A stretch of DNA of 64,000 nt. Origin: an uncultured Bacteroidales bacterium. GTDB lineage: Bacteria; Bacteroidota; Bacteroidia; Bacteroidales; P3. The notes beneath the pieces are model-generated. The model had not been told where the DNA came from, did not search any database, and was given only the letters and a program-made list of their open reading frames with translations. A program made the position numbers and the translations under genes. Positions 44,103-52,784 of the stretch are shown here, piece by piece. The DNA is taken from assembly GCA_947167075.1 (NCBI GenBank), contig CAMVGR010000006.1:1-64000 (forward strand). Reading direction: 5' to 3'. Within the stretch, counting starts at the first letter, position 1. The number at the start of each line of letters is the position of its first letter.

Positions 44103-45476
44103 CTATAGGATGATGCCGAACTTGACGGGGAAGAGTTCTTGGCAACCGTCCCTGAACGCACTGAGGGTAGACACCTGAATGTATACACCTATCCAGTCGT
44201 ACTTTACCGCCAGGCGCAAATCGAGCTTGTAGGGGTTCAAGTGTTGGTTCACCGAGAAGTCTTTCGCGTTCACATCACCGTCGGCCATTGCAAACTGGTA
44301 GCGCATTCCTGTGTTCTTGCCTGTCCAACCCAGGCCGGGGAGCGCTGTAAGGCTGACATGCCAACCGTCGACATTGCCAAAGTCGAGCTTGATGGGCAGC
44401 ACCACATAGCGTGTTTTCAAGCGCGTACGAGAGGAGCCAGTGGTGGGGGTGCCGGAGACAAAGCTCATGGGGTCGGTGGTCTCGTCGAAGGTCACATAGG
44501 GGATAGCGAATTTATACTTGTCCCACTCTAGACCGAGGCCCAGTTTCAGCGCGAATCCCCGCACATTGACCACCGGGATGTTGACTGCCAGCTGCCAGTT
44601 GTTGAGCGACGTATTGACGGCTGCACCACTACTCAGCGGCATGCCGGCCAAGCCGTTGCCAATGGCATCGCCCCAGTTGTGCCAACCAAAGGCCAGATCG
44701 AGTTCGGTATCCCAAGGATGTATATTGCGTTTCTTTTCTTTAATGCCCAGCGTGCGACCCACGTCTGCAATGCCGTCGGTCAGGGTGTTAAGAAAATAAT
44801 GCCCCTCATCGACGGAACTTACGTTGTAGTAGTCTTCCGATTTCAGGACTCCGTCGATGGTGTAACGGCCAAGACTGATGACACCAAGGTCGCTGTTCAT
44901 ATACGATTGCGTGCAGTCGGTCTGACCGTTTTTTGCAAGTACACTGTCGCAAGCTGTGGCTTGCATTTTGATTGCACTTTGATCTGTGGCGCGGATGTCG
45001 AAATCGTAGTATTGCACGGGTATTTCCCCTATGATACGTGTGAAGTCTTCGGCATGTAGCCGCAGTGCGTGGCTGCGCAGTGTGTCGCCTTCGTTGCCCT
45101 CGATAGTGACCTTGCCATAGTCCTCGGTGTGGATGGTGAGGTCGTCGAAGGGTTGGAAGTTACCCGAGAAGATGATCGAGGAGAAGTCTTGCGAATTGAA
45201 GGCTATGATCCGTTCGGGCGCGACATATAGCGTCAGGCCTCTGACCTGGTCTTTGATGGTAAGCCGGCTGCCACTCACTTTGCCGACATTGACGCTATGC
45301 TTGGCATCGGGCACCTCCAGACGGGTGGTATCGCCCGGGCAGACCTTGAGGCGAGCATACCCTTCAAGGCGTATCTCCTTCACCTCGGGGGGCAGAATCT
45401 GGGTGAACTGTGCGGTGGCCGACAGGGGCAGAAGCGCCATCACCATCGCAGCTACTAATATACTGTTTGTTTTCAT
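44103..45476 (-). CDS. Outer-membrane barrel protein with N-terminal adhesin-like (DUF2807-type) domain
   Basis: A 457-aa exported protein (signal to ATAQ, residue 23). Residues 30-190 form a repetitive beta domain (IRLEGYARLKVCPGDTTRL, LTIHTEDYGKVTIEGNE, LRLHAEDFTRI) like the putative autotransporter-adhesin head DUF2807. From about 245 it becomes an outer-membrane barrel (TELDLAFGWHNWGDAI to LFPVKFGIIL) like small Bacteroidota porin-type proteins. It is third in the sigma, anti-sigma, barrel operon and may be the surface sensor or target. Confidence 0.75.
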   Translation of the reverse strand: MKTNSILVAAMVMALLPLSATAQFTQILPPEVKEIRLEGYARLKVCPGDTTRLEVPDAKHSVNVGKVSGSRLTIKDQVRGLTLYVAPERIIAFNSQDFSSIIFSGNFQPFDDLTIHTEDYGKVTIEGNEGDTLRSHALRLHAEDFTRIIGEIPVQYYDFDIRATDQSAIKMQATACDSVLAKNGQTDCTQSYMNSDLGVISLGRYTIDGVLKSEDYYNVSSVDEGHYFLNTLTDGIADVGRTLGIKEKKRNIHPWDTELDLAFGWHNWGDAIGNGLAGMPLSSGAAVNTSLNNWQLAVNIPVVNVRGFALKLGLGLEWDKYKFAIPYVTFDETTDPMSFVSGTPTTGSSRTRLKTRYVVLPIKLDFGNVDGWHVSLTALPGLGWTGKNTGMRYQFAMADGDVNAKDFSVNQHLNPYKLDLRLAVKYDWIGVYIQVSTLSAFRDGCQELFPVKFGIIL

Positions 45477-45498
45477 CTTATATTATTTTATGGGTTAA

Positions 45499-46287
45499 CT
45501 ATTCATTCATACTGGCATGGGTACTAATCATGTCGCCGATATAGTGCAGCGGATAGGGCATACGACTGCGCACATTGCGTACCGAGGCCACCACCTCCTC
45601 GTCGGAAGGTAGCTGACGCGACATGCGGCGTCCGAGGTAGCCTTTGTCCAAACTACGTCGCACCTCATCGTTGAGGGCTACCAGTTGTTGTTCCATCGTC
45701 GTGAGGGTGTCTTGAAAAAGGAGATTGTCCACATATACGAGTTGGGGATGGTCGGCGGGCACACTGTCCTCGACCTTAGCAAGGAGCGGTTCGTCCTCGA
45801 AGAGGGGGATGGCACTGTTGAATGGCTCCTGAAGCGAGGGCTGTGCCGACACCACGGCATCACTAATCACAACGGGTCTGTCTGCAGGCAAGGCGGAGGG
45901 GGTTGCTGGGTCGGGCATGGGTTCTTCGTCGGAGGGTGCGACGGTTGGGGTCTCTGCTTGGGCAATCATTGGCGAAGTCTGACTAATCGTCGTATCGCCC
46001 TCACGTAGCACCAATGGCAGGACCACGGCAGCCACAACTGCGGCAACGGCAGTCCACCGCAGAGCCACCGGCCATATATGGCGTGTCTGCTTCGGTATCG
46101 GGCGACTGTAGACAAGTGGGGTGTCGTCTATTAGGCGTGGTGCCTCGGTGTATAGTGCCAACTCTGCAGCCTCTTTGGGGTGGGTAGCAAGCCATTGCTC
46201 CACCTCGCGACGATCGGTGTCGTCGAGTTCTCCCTCCGCATATCGGAGCAAGTATAGCTCGTAGTTGTGGCTGTCAATTGCTATCAT
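45499..46287 (-). CDS. Single-pass anti-sigma-like protein
   Basis: A 262-aa protein. The cytoplasmic N-terminus (NYELYLLRYAEGELDDTDRREVEQWLATHPKEAAEL) is typical of anti-sigma domains without a zinc finger. One membrane segment lies near 78-95 (WTAVAAVVAAVVLPLVL). The periplasmic part is Pro/Thr-rich and ends in a helix (DTLTTMEQQLVALNDEVRRSL). It overlaps the sigma gene by 14 nt, supporting an anti-sigma role. Confidence 0.82.
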   Translation of the reverse strand: MIAIDSHNYELYLLRYAEGELDDTDRREVEQWLATHPKEAAELALYTEAPRLIDDTPLVYSRPIPKQTRHIWPVALRWTAVAAVVAAVVLPLVLREGDTTISQTSPMIAQAETPTVAPSDEEPMPDPATPSALPADRPVVISDAVVSAQPSLQEPFNSAIPLFEDEPLLAKVEDSVPADHPQLVYVDNLLFQDTLTTMEQQLVALNDEVRRSLDKGYLGRRMSRQLPSDEEVVASVRNVRSRMPYPLHYIGDMISTHASMNE

Positions 46288-46765
46288 ATCCTTCTGCTTT
46301 TAGTTGTTTCCTCATATTCACTCTTGCTCTGAAAAGGGTCACCTGCACAGTGTCCTCGCTAATCTTCAGTATCTCTGCCACCTCGCGGTAGGTATACCCT
46401 TCAATATCGCGCAGCTGAAGAACGGCTCGTTGCTGGGGTGTCAGGCTAGTTAAGGCCCTGTTGATGGCATCCTGCAGATCGAACTGGAGATTGGCTTGCT
46501 GCCTATCTTCGGTCATCAGGGCTGGTGCATGGGCACGTTCTGTCTGTATGCGTCGGAATGTCATCATCAGCTGGCGGTAGGTGGCACTCATCAAGTAGCC
46601 TTTCCCTCGCGACACATCTACCTCGCCACAGTGCTGCCAAAGGGTCAGCAGGGCCTCCTGCACAGCATCCTCACTGTCTGCCTTCGACCCACATATACGC
46701 ATTGCAAAGCGTATTGCGTCGTTGGCCCAAGTTGGCACAGAGCGAGTATATTCTGATTTTGTCAT
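46274..46765 (-). CDS. ECF-type RNA polymerase sigma factor
   Basis: A 163-aa sigma factor with region 2 (SKADSEDAVQEALLTLWQHCG) and region 4 (LTPQQRAVLQLRDIEGYTYREVAEILKISEDTVQVTLFRARVNMRK). It begins the three-gene operon with an anti-sigma factor and an outer-membrane protein. Region 2.3 and 4.2 are complete. Confidence 0.93.
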   Translation of the reverse strand: MTKSEYTRSVPTWANDAIRFAMRICGSKADSEDAVQEALLTLWQHCGEVDVSRGKGYLMSATYRQLMMTFRRIQTERAHAPALMTEDRQQANLQFDLQDAINRALTSLTPQQRAVLQLRDIEGYTYREVAEILKISEDTVQVTLFRARVNMRKQLKAEGYDSN

Positions 46766-46810
46766 TCACTATATAGTTGCACAAGGCACCCCTTTTCTTA
46801 CATCAAGATG

Positions 46811-46852
46811 AAAAAAAAAGAGAGAGTCGGTTGCAGAAGAACATCCTCTCTC
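46811..46852 (-). terminator. Terminator of the nitroreductase gene
   Basis: GAGAGAG and CTCTCTC form a 7-bp stem with a long loop, followed on the minus strand by nine T. Confidence 0.72.
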
Positions 46853-46883
46853 ATTGTTTCATAACCACATAGCAGCCTTCAGG

Positions 46884-47426
46884 TCACTCTACCCACCTGA
46901 CATAGTCTGACTTGCGGGGCAAGGCCTGCGGCAGAGGCTTTGCCGGATAGCCTAGGATGACGTGGTCGATACCCACATAGTTGCCTTCAATGCCTAGGTC
47001 CTGTAGCAGTTGCTTACCCTCGGGGCTGTCGAATTCCTGGCGGGCACGGTGTATCCAACACGAAGCGAGGCCGCAGGCATGGGCGGCATTGAGCAGTGTG
47101 GTGACGACCGAGCACCCATCCTCGAAGTGTGTAGTGACATCGGCATCGGCCAACACCACCAGCACCACTGGCGCACCATAGAATGGATCGAAGCCATCGG
47201 CAGGGTGGTTGGGAGAGAGCGAGCTCCATATCTGTGCGTTCATACGGCTCAGTCGGTCGCGTATCTCACGATTGGTGACAGCAAGAATGATCGGGCTCTG
47301 CTTGCCATGCCCTGTGGGAGCATAGGTTGCTGCGGCACACACTCGTTCTATCAGTTCGCGCGGAGGCATCTGGTCTGTGTAGGCACGGCACGAACGACGG
47401 GTGGTAATGCATTCGATAGCATCCAT
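46884..47426 (-). CDS. Nitroreductase family protein
   Basis: A 180-aa FMN-dependent oxidoreductase. RRSCRAYTDQMPPRELIERV and AATYAPTGHGKQSPI are the family N-terminal FMN-binding blocks; GLASCWIHRARQEF and GYPAKPLPQALPRKSDYVRW form the C-terminal part. It uses NAD(P)H to reduce nitro, quinone or flavin substrates; the natural one is unknown. It stands 15 bp after the small lipoprotein gene and may be co-transcribed. Confidence 0.92.
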   Translation of the reverse strand: MDAIECITTRRSCRAYTDQMPPRELIERVCAAATYAPTGHGKQSPIILAVTNREIRDRLSRMNAQIWSSLSPNHPADGFDPFYGAPVVLVVLADADVTTHFEDGCSVVTTLLNAAHACGLASCWIHRARQEFDSPEGKQLLQDLGIEGNYVGIDHVILGYPAKPLPQALPRKSDYVRWVE

Positions 47427-47441
47427 AATCGAAAGGTGGTT

Positions 47442-47882
47442 TTATTTAAGTACGCCTAACAATTGAATGATGGCCGACGCTGTGGCTGCCGACTTCTGTA
47501 TCTTTTCCGCATTCAGTCCCGACAGGGCCGACATGCTAAGCAGCTTGTCGATGAATGTGGATGCATTGGACGATGTGATGAGGCCAGCCGAGGATGCAAT
47601 AAGGCCCGTGGTGAATGCACGACGATAGGCGGCGTTGCCTTTGTTCTGTTGGAGGGTGCTGTAGGCTGTGGCAAGGGCAAGGGCATTGTTGAGGTTGCTG
47701 CCACTCATTAGGTCGAGTTTGCCCGTCTGCTTGTAGCTGCTGTATAATCCCTGCACGGCCACACCACAGGTCTGACCCGAGATTTGGGCTGCAGAGTCGG
47801 CTGCCGCTCCGCCAAGCATTGAGCACGAGGTGGCCATTCCTAGAGTAGCCACACACATTAGAAGCATTGCTAAACGTTTCAT
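47442..47882 (-). CDS. Small lipoprotein, unknown function
   Basis: A 146-aa lipoprotein with a lipobox (ATSC, Cys20) and an Ala/Ser/Leu-rich helical body. Examples are GQTCGVAVQGLYSSYKQTGKLDLMSG, then SNLNNALALATAYSTLQ. ATG 47882 is chosen because a promoter box (47926-47933) and a signal peptide flank it; the frame open to 48110 crosses the corA promoter. I recognise no domain with certainty. Confidence 0.75.
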   Translation of the reverse strand: MKRLAMLLMCVATLGMATSCSMLGGAAADSAAQISGQTCGVAVQGLYSSYKQTGKLDLMSGSNLNNALALATAYSTLQQNKGNAAYRRAFTTGLIASSAGLITSSNASTFIDKLLSMSALSGLNAEKIQKSAATASAIIQLLGVLK

Positions 47883-47925
47883 AATAAATATTTTTTTACG
47901 TATTAAGAAAGTGATTTTCGGGCTG

Positions 47926-47933
47926 CAAATGTA
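47926..47933 (-). promoter_or_regulatory. -7 box of the small lipoprotein gene
   Basis: TACATTTG on the minus strand, with TTA 19 bp upstream. It lies back to back with the corA promoter. Confidence 0.7.
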
Positions 47934-47964
47934 CGAATATTTTCGCCATATATAAAAAAAATTG

Positions 47965-47972
47965 TATTTTTG
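47965..47972 (+). promoter_or_regulatory. -7 box of corA
   Basis: TATTTTTG on the plus strand, 32 bp from the divergent box. It predicts a leader of about 85 nt. Confidence 0.65.
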
Positions 47973-48045
47973 CAGGCAAATTAGAAGTGCCGAAAATAAT
48001 GTAGACAACAGTACCACAAGCCATTGCAAACACAGTGGCCACCAA

Positions 48046-48060
48046 AAAAGGAGGTGAAAA
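48046..48060 (+). promoter_or_regulatory. Strong Shine-Dalgarno sequence of corA
   Basis: AAGGAGGTGA, a perfect complement of the 16S rRNA 3' end, lies just before the ATG. This is unusual here: neighbouring genes start from A-rich leaders without such a site. Confidence 0.8.
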
Positions 48061-48987
48061 ATGATAGAAAAAATCGAGCACAAGTCTCTACAATGGTTGG
48101 ATATAACCAATCCTAGCGAGGACGACTACCGTATGCTTTTGGAAGACTATCACTTCCACCCCCTCGATATAGAAGACTGCCGAGGCACTACGCAGCGCCC
48201 AAAACTGGACGAATACGACGACTACTATTTCCTCATCCTCCATTTCCCCTATTTCGACCGCGACAACAAGACGGTTCGCATCCGCGAGGTGAAACTCTTC
48301 TGGGGCCGCGACTACATCATCACCGTGGGCAAGGCCCATTGGGTGGTGAAAAAACTGTTCGACGAAATGAAGGAAGACCTTGCCGAAGGCGACGAGGAGA
48401 CCCAAATGATGATGTCGACCAGCGACCAGCTGCTCTACCACATCCTGAACCGACTGATGCTCGAAACCAACACCCTCGTGCAGCGCATCGGTGCCGACGT
48501 GGACTTGATCAACTACGACATCTTCAACCGCCGAGCCCGTTCGATTATCGAACAGATCTCTGTCACTCGGCGCAACATCATCCTGCTCAACACCACGTTC
48601 CGCCCCCAACTGCGAGTGCTGCACATGTTCGAAAGCGGCGGAGTGAAAGGATTTGTCGACCCCGAAGTGCTCGAGATGGACGACTACTGGGGAAACATAC
48701 TCGACCAATATCAGAAGATGTTCGACTCGATCGAGGATTTCGGCGAATTGATCGAGGGCCTTTCGCACACATTCGATTCGTTGCTGACCAACCGCACCAA
48801 CGAAATCATGCGCGTGCTGACCTACTTCTCCACCATTATGCTCCCCCTGACGGTGGTGACGGGATTCTTCGGAATGAATGTAGACTTCCCCTTCCCGATG
48901 GGGCACTTCACCTTCTGGGTCATATTGGCATCGCTGGCCATTCTAACAGCAGCACTAATCGTCTTCTTCCACAACCGGACCAAATAG
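48061..48987 (+). CDS. corA: CorA family magnesium/divalent cation transporter
   Basis: A 308-aa homopentameric channel. It has a long cytoplasmic N-domain with acidic helices and two C-terminal membrane segments separated by the signature loop GMNVDFP (about residue 278). The C-terminus is basic (FFHNRTK). It imports Mg(II) and perhaps Co or Ni. The leader of about 85 nt contains a near-ideal ribosome binding site. It is transcribed alone, divergently from the lipoprotein gene. Confidence 0.93.
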   Translation: MIEKIEHKSLQWLDITNPSEDDYRMLLEDYHFHPLDIEDCRGTTQRPKLDEYDDYYFLILHFPYFDRDNKTVRIREVKLFWGRDYIITVGKAHWVVKKLFDEMKEDLAEGDEETQMMMSTSDQLLYHILNRLMLETNTLVQRIGADVDLINYDIFNRRARSIIEQISVTRRNIILLNTTFRPQLRVLHMFESGGVKGFVDPEVLEMDDYWGNILDQYQKMFDSIEDFGELIEGLSHTFDSLLTNRTNEIMRVLTYFSTIMLPLTVVTGFFGMNVDFPFPMGHFTFWVILASLAILTAALIVFFHNRTK

Positions 48988-49072
48988 GCCCTGTTGCTCC
49001 CATTGCTCCATACTTCACCCCTACCCCCACCTTACATACACGGTAGATATATTGTTAAAGAGCGAGGATGGT

Positions 49073-49127
49073 ACGGTGCATGTACGGTGCATGTACGGTT
49101 GAAGTACGGTTGAAGTACGGTGTTGAT
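49073..49127 (+). repeat. Family-1 intergenic array, 5 x 11 bp
   Basis: Units are ACGGTGCATGT, ACGGTGCATGT, ACGGTTGAAGT, ACGGTTGAAGT and ACGGTGTTGAT. The 5' flank (ATTGTTAAAGAGCGAGGATGGT) matches that of the copy at 31346. It lies between corA and the glycosyltransferase gene. Confidence 0.9.
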
Positions 49128-49237
49128 ACTGTCTGTCAGCGACTTGGCGAGCATCGTCCGTGTGGTAAGCAGGTGGGGTGTTGATAGATTGTTGATATTT
49201 AATGTTTGTAATGGTCTAAAATGTGGGCTTTAATGTG

Positions 49238-49245
49238 TACTTTTG
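49238..49245 (+). promoter_or_regulatory. -7 box of the glycosyltransferase gene
   Basis: TACTTTTG lies 20 bp before the ATG at 49266. An out-of-frame ATG at 49256 may overlap as a decoy. Confidence 0.65.
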
Positions 49246-49265
49246 TATTCCTAAAATGACACACT

Positions 49266-50420
49266 ATGACATTCGATTTTAATAGCTTTCTATCTGATAC
49301 ATACTCGATTGTACTGGCATGCATACTGCTGGTATCGACCATCTATTTATACCTCTACTACGGACTCTACCAAATGAGGGTGGGACGCTACAGACCCCGT
49401 CGGCAGTCCGGCGAAGACTCCACTACCCTTCCCCCTGTCAGTGTGGTGCTCACAGCCCGCAACGACGCTGCATGGCTGAAAGAGAACCTGGTGTACCTGC
49501 TCGAGCAGGACTATCCCGACTTCGAAGTGGTGGTGGTAGACTATCTGTCGACCGACGACACCGAGTTTGTACTGAAACTGCTACACGACTACTACCCCCA
49601 CCTAAAGGTGGTGCCGTTCAAAGAAGATGTCAATCTGTTTCAGGGTAAAAAATATCCCCTATCGATTGGCATAAAAAGTGCCAAAAACGACATTCTGATG
49701 CTTGCCGACCCCGACTGCACACCGAAGAACCTGCATTGGCTGCGCGGCATGGTGCACGGCTACCGCGAGGGGACCCAGCTAGTGTTGGGATACTGCGGTG
49801 TGAAACGGTCCAAAAACCTGCTTGGCTGGCTGCAACAATACGATGCATTGGCCTATGGTGCACAATATCTAGGCAGCGTCTTGATGGGACACCCCTACAC
49901 CGGTTCGGGCCGCAACCTCAGCTATCGCCGCTCATTCTTCTTCAAACAGGGAGCCTTCATCCGCCACTACGACGTGGCCGACGGCTCGGACGACCTCTTT
50001 GTCTATCAGAATGCTACACGACGCAACACAACCATCTGCATCGACGACGATGCTTGCCTCATGGCAGAACCCAAGCACCACTTCTACCAGTGGCACGACG
50101 ACCGGCGCCACAGAGTGGCCACTCGCAACCGCCACAGCCTTATCGACCGCATCCGCGAAAGCCTGCCTACGTGGGCCAGCGTGCTATTCTATCTAACAGC
50201 CATACTGCTGATACTGTCCAACACCACACTATGGCCCATCGTGGCAGCATGGGTGGTTGTAAAATGGGCTTGGCAAATCGTCTGCTTTGCACAGCTGGCA
50301 CGTCGATTCGACGGAGGCCATGTATACTGGACGGCCCCTCTCTACGAACTATACTTCATCTTCGCCAACACCATCCTCATACTGCTACCTACTCAGGGCA
50401 ACCGCAAATTCAAAAAGTAG
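49266..50420 (+). CDS. Membrane glycosyltransferase, family 2
   Basis: A 384-aa GT-A enzyme. One N-terminal membrane segment (about 12-33) is followed by a catalytic domain with PVSVVLTARNDAAWLKENL, VVDYLSTDDTE, the metal-binding ADPDCTPKN, and an acceptor region with GSGRNLSYRR. C-terminal membrane segments begin near 300. It likely builds a polysaccharide or glycolipid at the inner membrane; donor and acceptor are unknown. It is transcribed alone ahead of a sigma gene. Confidence 0.9.
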   Translation: MTFDFNSFLSDTYSIVLACILLVSTIYLYLYYGLYQMRVGRYRPRRQSGEDSTTLPPVSVVLTARNDAAWLKENLVYLLEQDYPDFEVVVVDYLSTDDTEFVLKLLHDYYPHLKVVPFKEDVNLFQGKKYPLSIGIKSAKNDILMLADPDCTPKNLHWLRGMVHGYREGTQLVLGYCGVKRSKNLLGWLQQYDALAYGAQYLGSVLMGHPYTGSGRNLSYRRSFFFKQGAFIRHYDVADGSDDLFVYQNATRRNTTICIDDDACLMAEPKHHFYQWHDDRRHRVATRNRHSLIDRIRESLPTWASVLFYLTAILLILSNTTLWPIVAAWVVVKWAWQIVCFAQLARRFDGGHVYWTAPLYELYFIFANTILILLPTQGNRKFKK

Positions 50421-50504
50421 TACTCTACATTATTTTTTTTCATACACATAATATTTAATAAAGACGTTCGTTAATAGAGCAAAAATAAAGAATAAAGCCA
50501 AGAC

Positions 50505-51122
50505 GTGGATACAACCGTAGCACAAAAGGCAGCAAGCGAACGAATGCAACGCGACTATCAGTTGGTGTGCGACGCACGCGACCATGGTAGCCGCAAGGCT
50601 TTTGCTGCCCTTATGTCGCTCTATCGCGAACCGCTACGGATGCTGCTGCTACGGATGACACGCAACACCGACACAGCCGACGACCTAACGATGGAGACAT
50701 TCGGCAAAGCATTCATGCAGCTGCATCGCTACGCACCCACCTCCACATTCAGCGCTTGGCTCTACTCCATCGGTGTCCACCTGTACATCGACCATCTTCG
50801 TCGCAATCGCCTAGTCACCCTGCCTTTGAGCAGCCTAGAGCAGACCACTGACGGCGACTATATCGAGTATCCCATTCCCTCGCCTCAACCCAATCCGGAA
50901 GAGACATACATGCGTATAGAACGCGACGAATCGCTTCGGCAAATCGTCGAACAACTACGCGACCCCTACCGGAAAATCGTGCAACTGCGATACTTCGAAG
51001 AGATGAGCTACGAAGAGATTGCCGAAAAACTGAACATTCCGCTTGGAACAGTTAAGATACGTTTGGCTCGAGCCAAAACACTACTACATTCCATCATCAG
51101 CAAAAAAGGAGGGCTGGTATGA
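50505..51122 (+). CDS. ECF-type RNA polymerase sigma factor
   Basis: A 205-aa sigma factor with region 2 (TDTADDLTMETFGKAFMQLHRYAPTSTFSAWLYSI) and region 4 (RYFEEMSYEEIAEKLNIPLGTVKIRLARAK). GTG 50505 is the first possible start; ATG 50544 (MQRDYQL) is an equally good alternative. Its end overlaps the next gene by ATGA. No anti-sigma gene is adjacent. Confidence 0.9.
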   Translation: MDTTVAQKAASERMQRDYQLVCDARDHGSRKAFAALMSLYREPLRMLLLRMTRNTDTADDLTMETFGKAFMQLHRYAPTSTFSAWLYSIGVHLYIDHLRRNRLVTLPLSSLEQTTDGDYIEYPIPSPQPNPEETYMRIERDESLRQIVEQLRDPYRKIVQLRYFEEMSYEEIAEKLNIPLGTVKIRLARAKTLLHSIISKKGGLV

Positions 51123-51982
51123 GACGTGCGCTCCTTGTAATTGCATCACTACTGCTTGCTGTGTCAGCCTCCGCCGACGACAGCAAGCCTCCCAGTACCG
51201 GGCTATACTTTTTTGCCAACGCGGGTGCATTTTGGGCAAGTAGCAACACCGCCGACTTCTATTCGGGCAAACCCACCAATACCAACACAATCAACCGCGT
51301 GTTGTACTCCAACACTTATGGCATTGCCATCTGGAACAGCCTCGTCGAGCAGCACCTAATCTCCCCCTCCACCATTGGAAGCTACAATCAACTGCAAGTT
51401 GTAGAATATCCCACCATGCACTATCGCACCTCGCTGCAGATAGGGCTGGGGCTGCGATACGAGTACAAGTCGGGGTTCGGATGGCTGCTAAGGTTCGATG
51501 TCGACCAGCTGGAAGCCATCGGTGCATTCAACCTCAGCTCTACCAACGGCACCGGTATACTGGGCTCGGACCAATATATTAGGTGTGGTATGCTAGGAAA
51601 AGAGAATCGATACAGTATCGACCTAGCCATCACACGCCAACTGCAGATAAGCAACACTGTGGGAATCGAACTGGACTTGGGAGCCTCGCTAGTGAACACC
51701 GAAGTGAAGGAGAACATGATGGAAATAGGTGGACTGACCTACAACATTCTCGACCTGTGGGGAGGCCATACACCCAACCACGGGGTGGGAGAATACGAAT
51801 ACATCAATCAAGGCGGAATAGGCTACGGTGTGTTCATCAGCCTGCTGACAGGATGGAACACTCCGCTAGGCAACATCAAAGCCTCATACACCTGCTACCA
51901 GACACGCATCGTGTTGGAGAACCACACAGCATGGGGGTGGCAGCATTCGTTAGGACTAAGAATAGAAATGAATAACTTTTAG
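51119..51982 (+). CDS. Putative outer-membrane protein, unknown
   Basis: A 287-aa exported protein with a signal peptide (MRRALLVIASLLLAVSASA) and alternating beta strands (LQIGLGLRYEYKSGFGWLLRFDV, VGIELDLGASLVNT, HSLGLRIEMNNF). It is probably an outer-membrane barrel. No named family is recognised. Translational coupling to the ECF sigma gene suggests a functional link. Confidence 0.7.
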   Translation: MRRALLVIASLLLAVSASADDSKPPSTGLYFFANAGAFWASSNTADFYSGKPTNTNTINRVLYSNTYGIAIWNSLVEQHLISPSTIGSYNQLQVVEYPTMHYRTSLQIGLGLRYEYKSGFGWLLRFDVDQLEAIGAFNLSSTNGTGILGSDQYIRCGMLGKENRYSIDLAITRQLQISNTVGIELDLGASLVNTEVKENMMEIGGLTYNILDLWGGHTPNHGVGEYEYINQGGIGYGVFISLLTGWNTPLGNIKASYTCYQTRIVLENHTAWGWQHSLGLRIEMNNF

Positions 51983-51991
51983 CAAAACAAT

Positions 51992-52516
51992 ATGATCACC
52001 TTTAACAATCTGGTTGACAGCGACCATTCGCACTTTGCACAAGAGCTGTTCGAAGAGGCGTTTCCCGAACAGGAGCGCCCTCCTTTCAGTAGTATCCGGC
52101 ATCGTGATGCCGGCAAATTCCATTTCCTGGTAGCCGAGAATGGTGACGACCCCGTAGGAATACTCAGCTACTGGACCTTCGAAGAGTTTGTATATGTAGA
52201 ACACTTTGCCATCGCCGAAGAACTACGCGGACAAGGACTAGGCAAAGCAGTGTTCCTCAACTTCCTTTCACAACAAAAAGAGCAAATCGTTCTCGAGGTA
52301 GAACTCCCTACCACAGAAGAAGCCGATCATCGCCTAGAGTTCTATGCCTCAATGGGACTGTTCCGCAACACACAAGAGTACATACAACCACCATATCGTG
52401 CTGGAGGACAAGAGATTCCAATGATAATCATGTCCAAATACGAACTCAGCGATGACGAATTCGACGAAATTCGCGATATTTTGTACAAAGAAGTATACAA
52501 CATAAGCAAGAAATAG
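51992..52516 (+). CDS. GNAT family N-acetyltransferase
   Basis: A 174-aa acetyl-CoA-dependent acyltransferase. The acetyl-CoA loop reads IAEELRGQGLGKAVFLNFL, preceded by YVEHFA and followed by EADHRLEFYASMGLF. The substrate amine is unknown. The C-terminal 25 residues are acidic. It starts 9 bp after the outer-membrane protein gene. Confidence 0.88.
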   Translation: MITFNNLVDSDHSHFAQELFEEAFPEQERPPFSSIRHRDAGKFHFLVAENGDDPVGILSYWTFEEFVYVEHFAIAEELRGQGLGKAVFLNFLSQQKEQIVLEVELPTTEEADHRLEFYASMGLFRNTQEYIQPPYRAGGQEIPMIIMSKYELSDDEFDEIRDILYKEVYNISKK

Positions 52517-52602
52517 GCACTCAGAATACACTTTTTTTCAATCAATACAAATCTGAAATTCAGCTATTTTCGGGTGTATCAAAAAGAAAAAACAAAAAAA
52601 AA

Positions 52603-52634
52603 TTTGGCCGAATAAGAAAAAGAGCGTATCTTTG
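52603..52634 (+). promoter_or_regulatory. Promoter of tRNA-Arg
   Basis: TTTG (52603-52606), 20 bp, TATCTTTG (52627-52634). The tRNA begins about 38 bp downstream. Confidence 0.78.
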
Positions 52635-52672
52635 CACTCGCTTTCAGGGAAAGAAAAGCCCAACAAGCGAAT

Positions 52673-52749
52673 GGCTCCTTAGCTCAACTGAATAGAGCAT
52701 CTGACTACGGATCAGAAGGTTGCAGGTTTGAATCCTGCAGGAGTCACCA
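52673..52749 (+). tRNA. tRNA-Arg (anticodon ACG)
   Basis: A complete cloverleaf. The acceptor stem pairs GGCTCCT with AGGAGTC, the anticodon stem TCTGA/TCAGA encloses CTACGGA with ACG at 52707-52709, and the T arm reads GCAGGTTTGAATCCTGC. CCA is encoded. A34 should be deaminated to inosine to read CGU, CGC and CGA. Confidence 0.97.
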
Positions 52750-52782
52750 ACGAGGATGAATAGAATCATCCTCGTTTCTTTA
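52750..52782 (+). terminator. Terminator of tRNA-Arg
   Basis: ACGAGGATGA and TCATCCTCGT pair perfectly, followed by TTCTT. Confidence 0.82.
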
Positions 52783-52784
52783 TA

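Noticed and set aside
47883-48110. A 76-residue N-terminal extension of the small lipoprotein
   Set aside because: It crosses two divergent promoters and would bury the lipoprotein signal.
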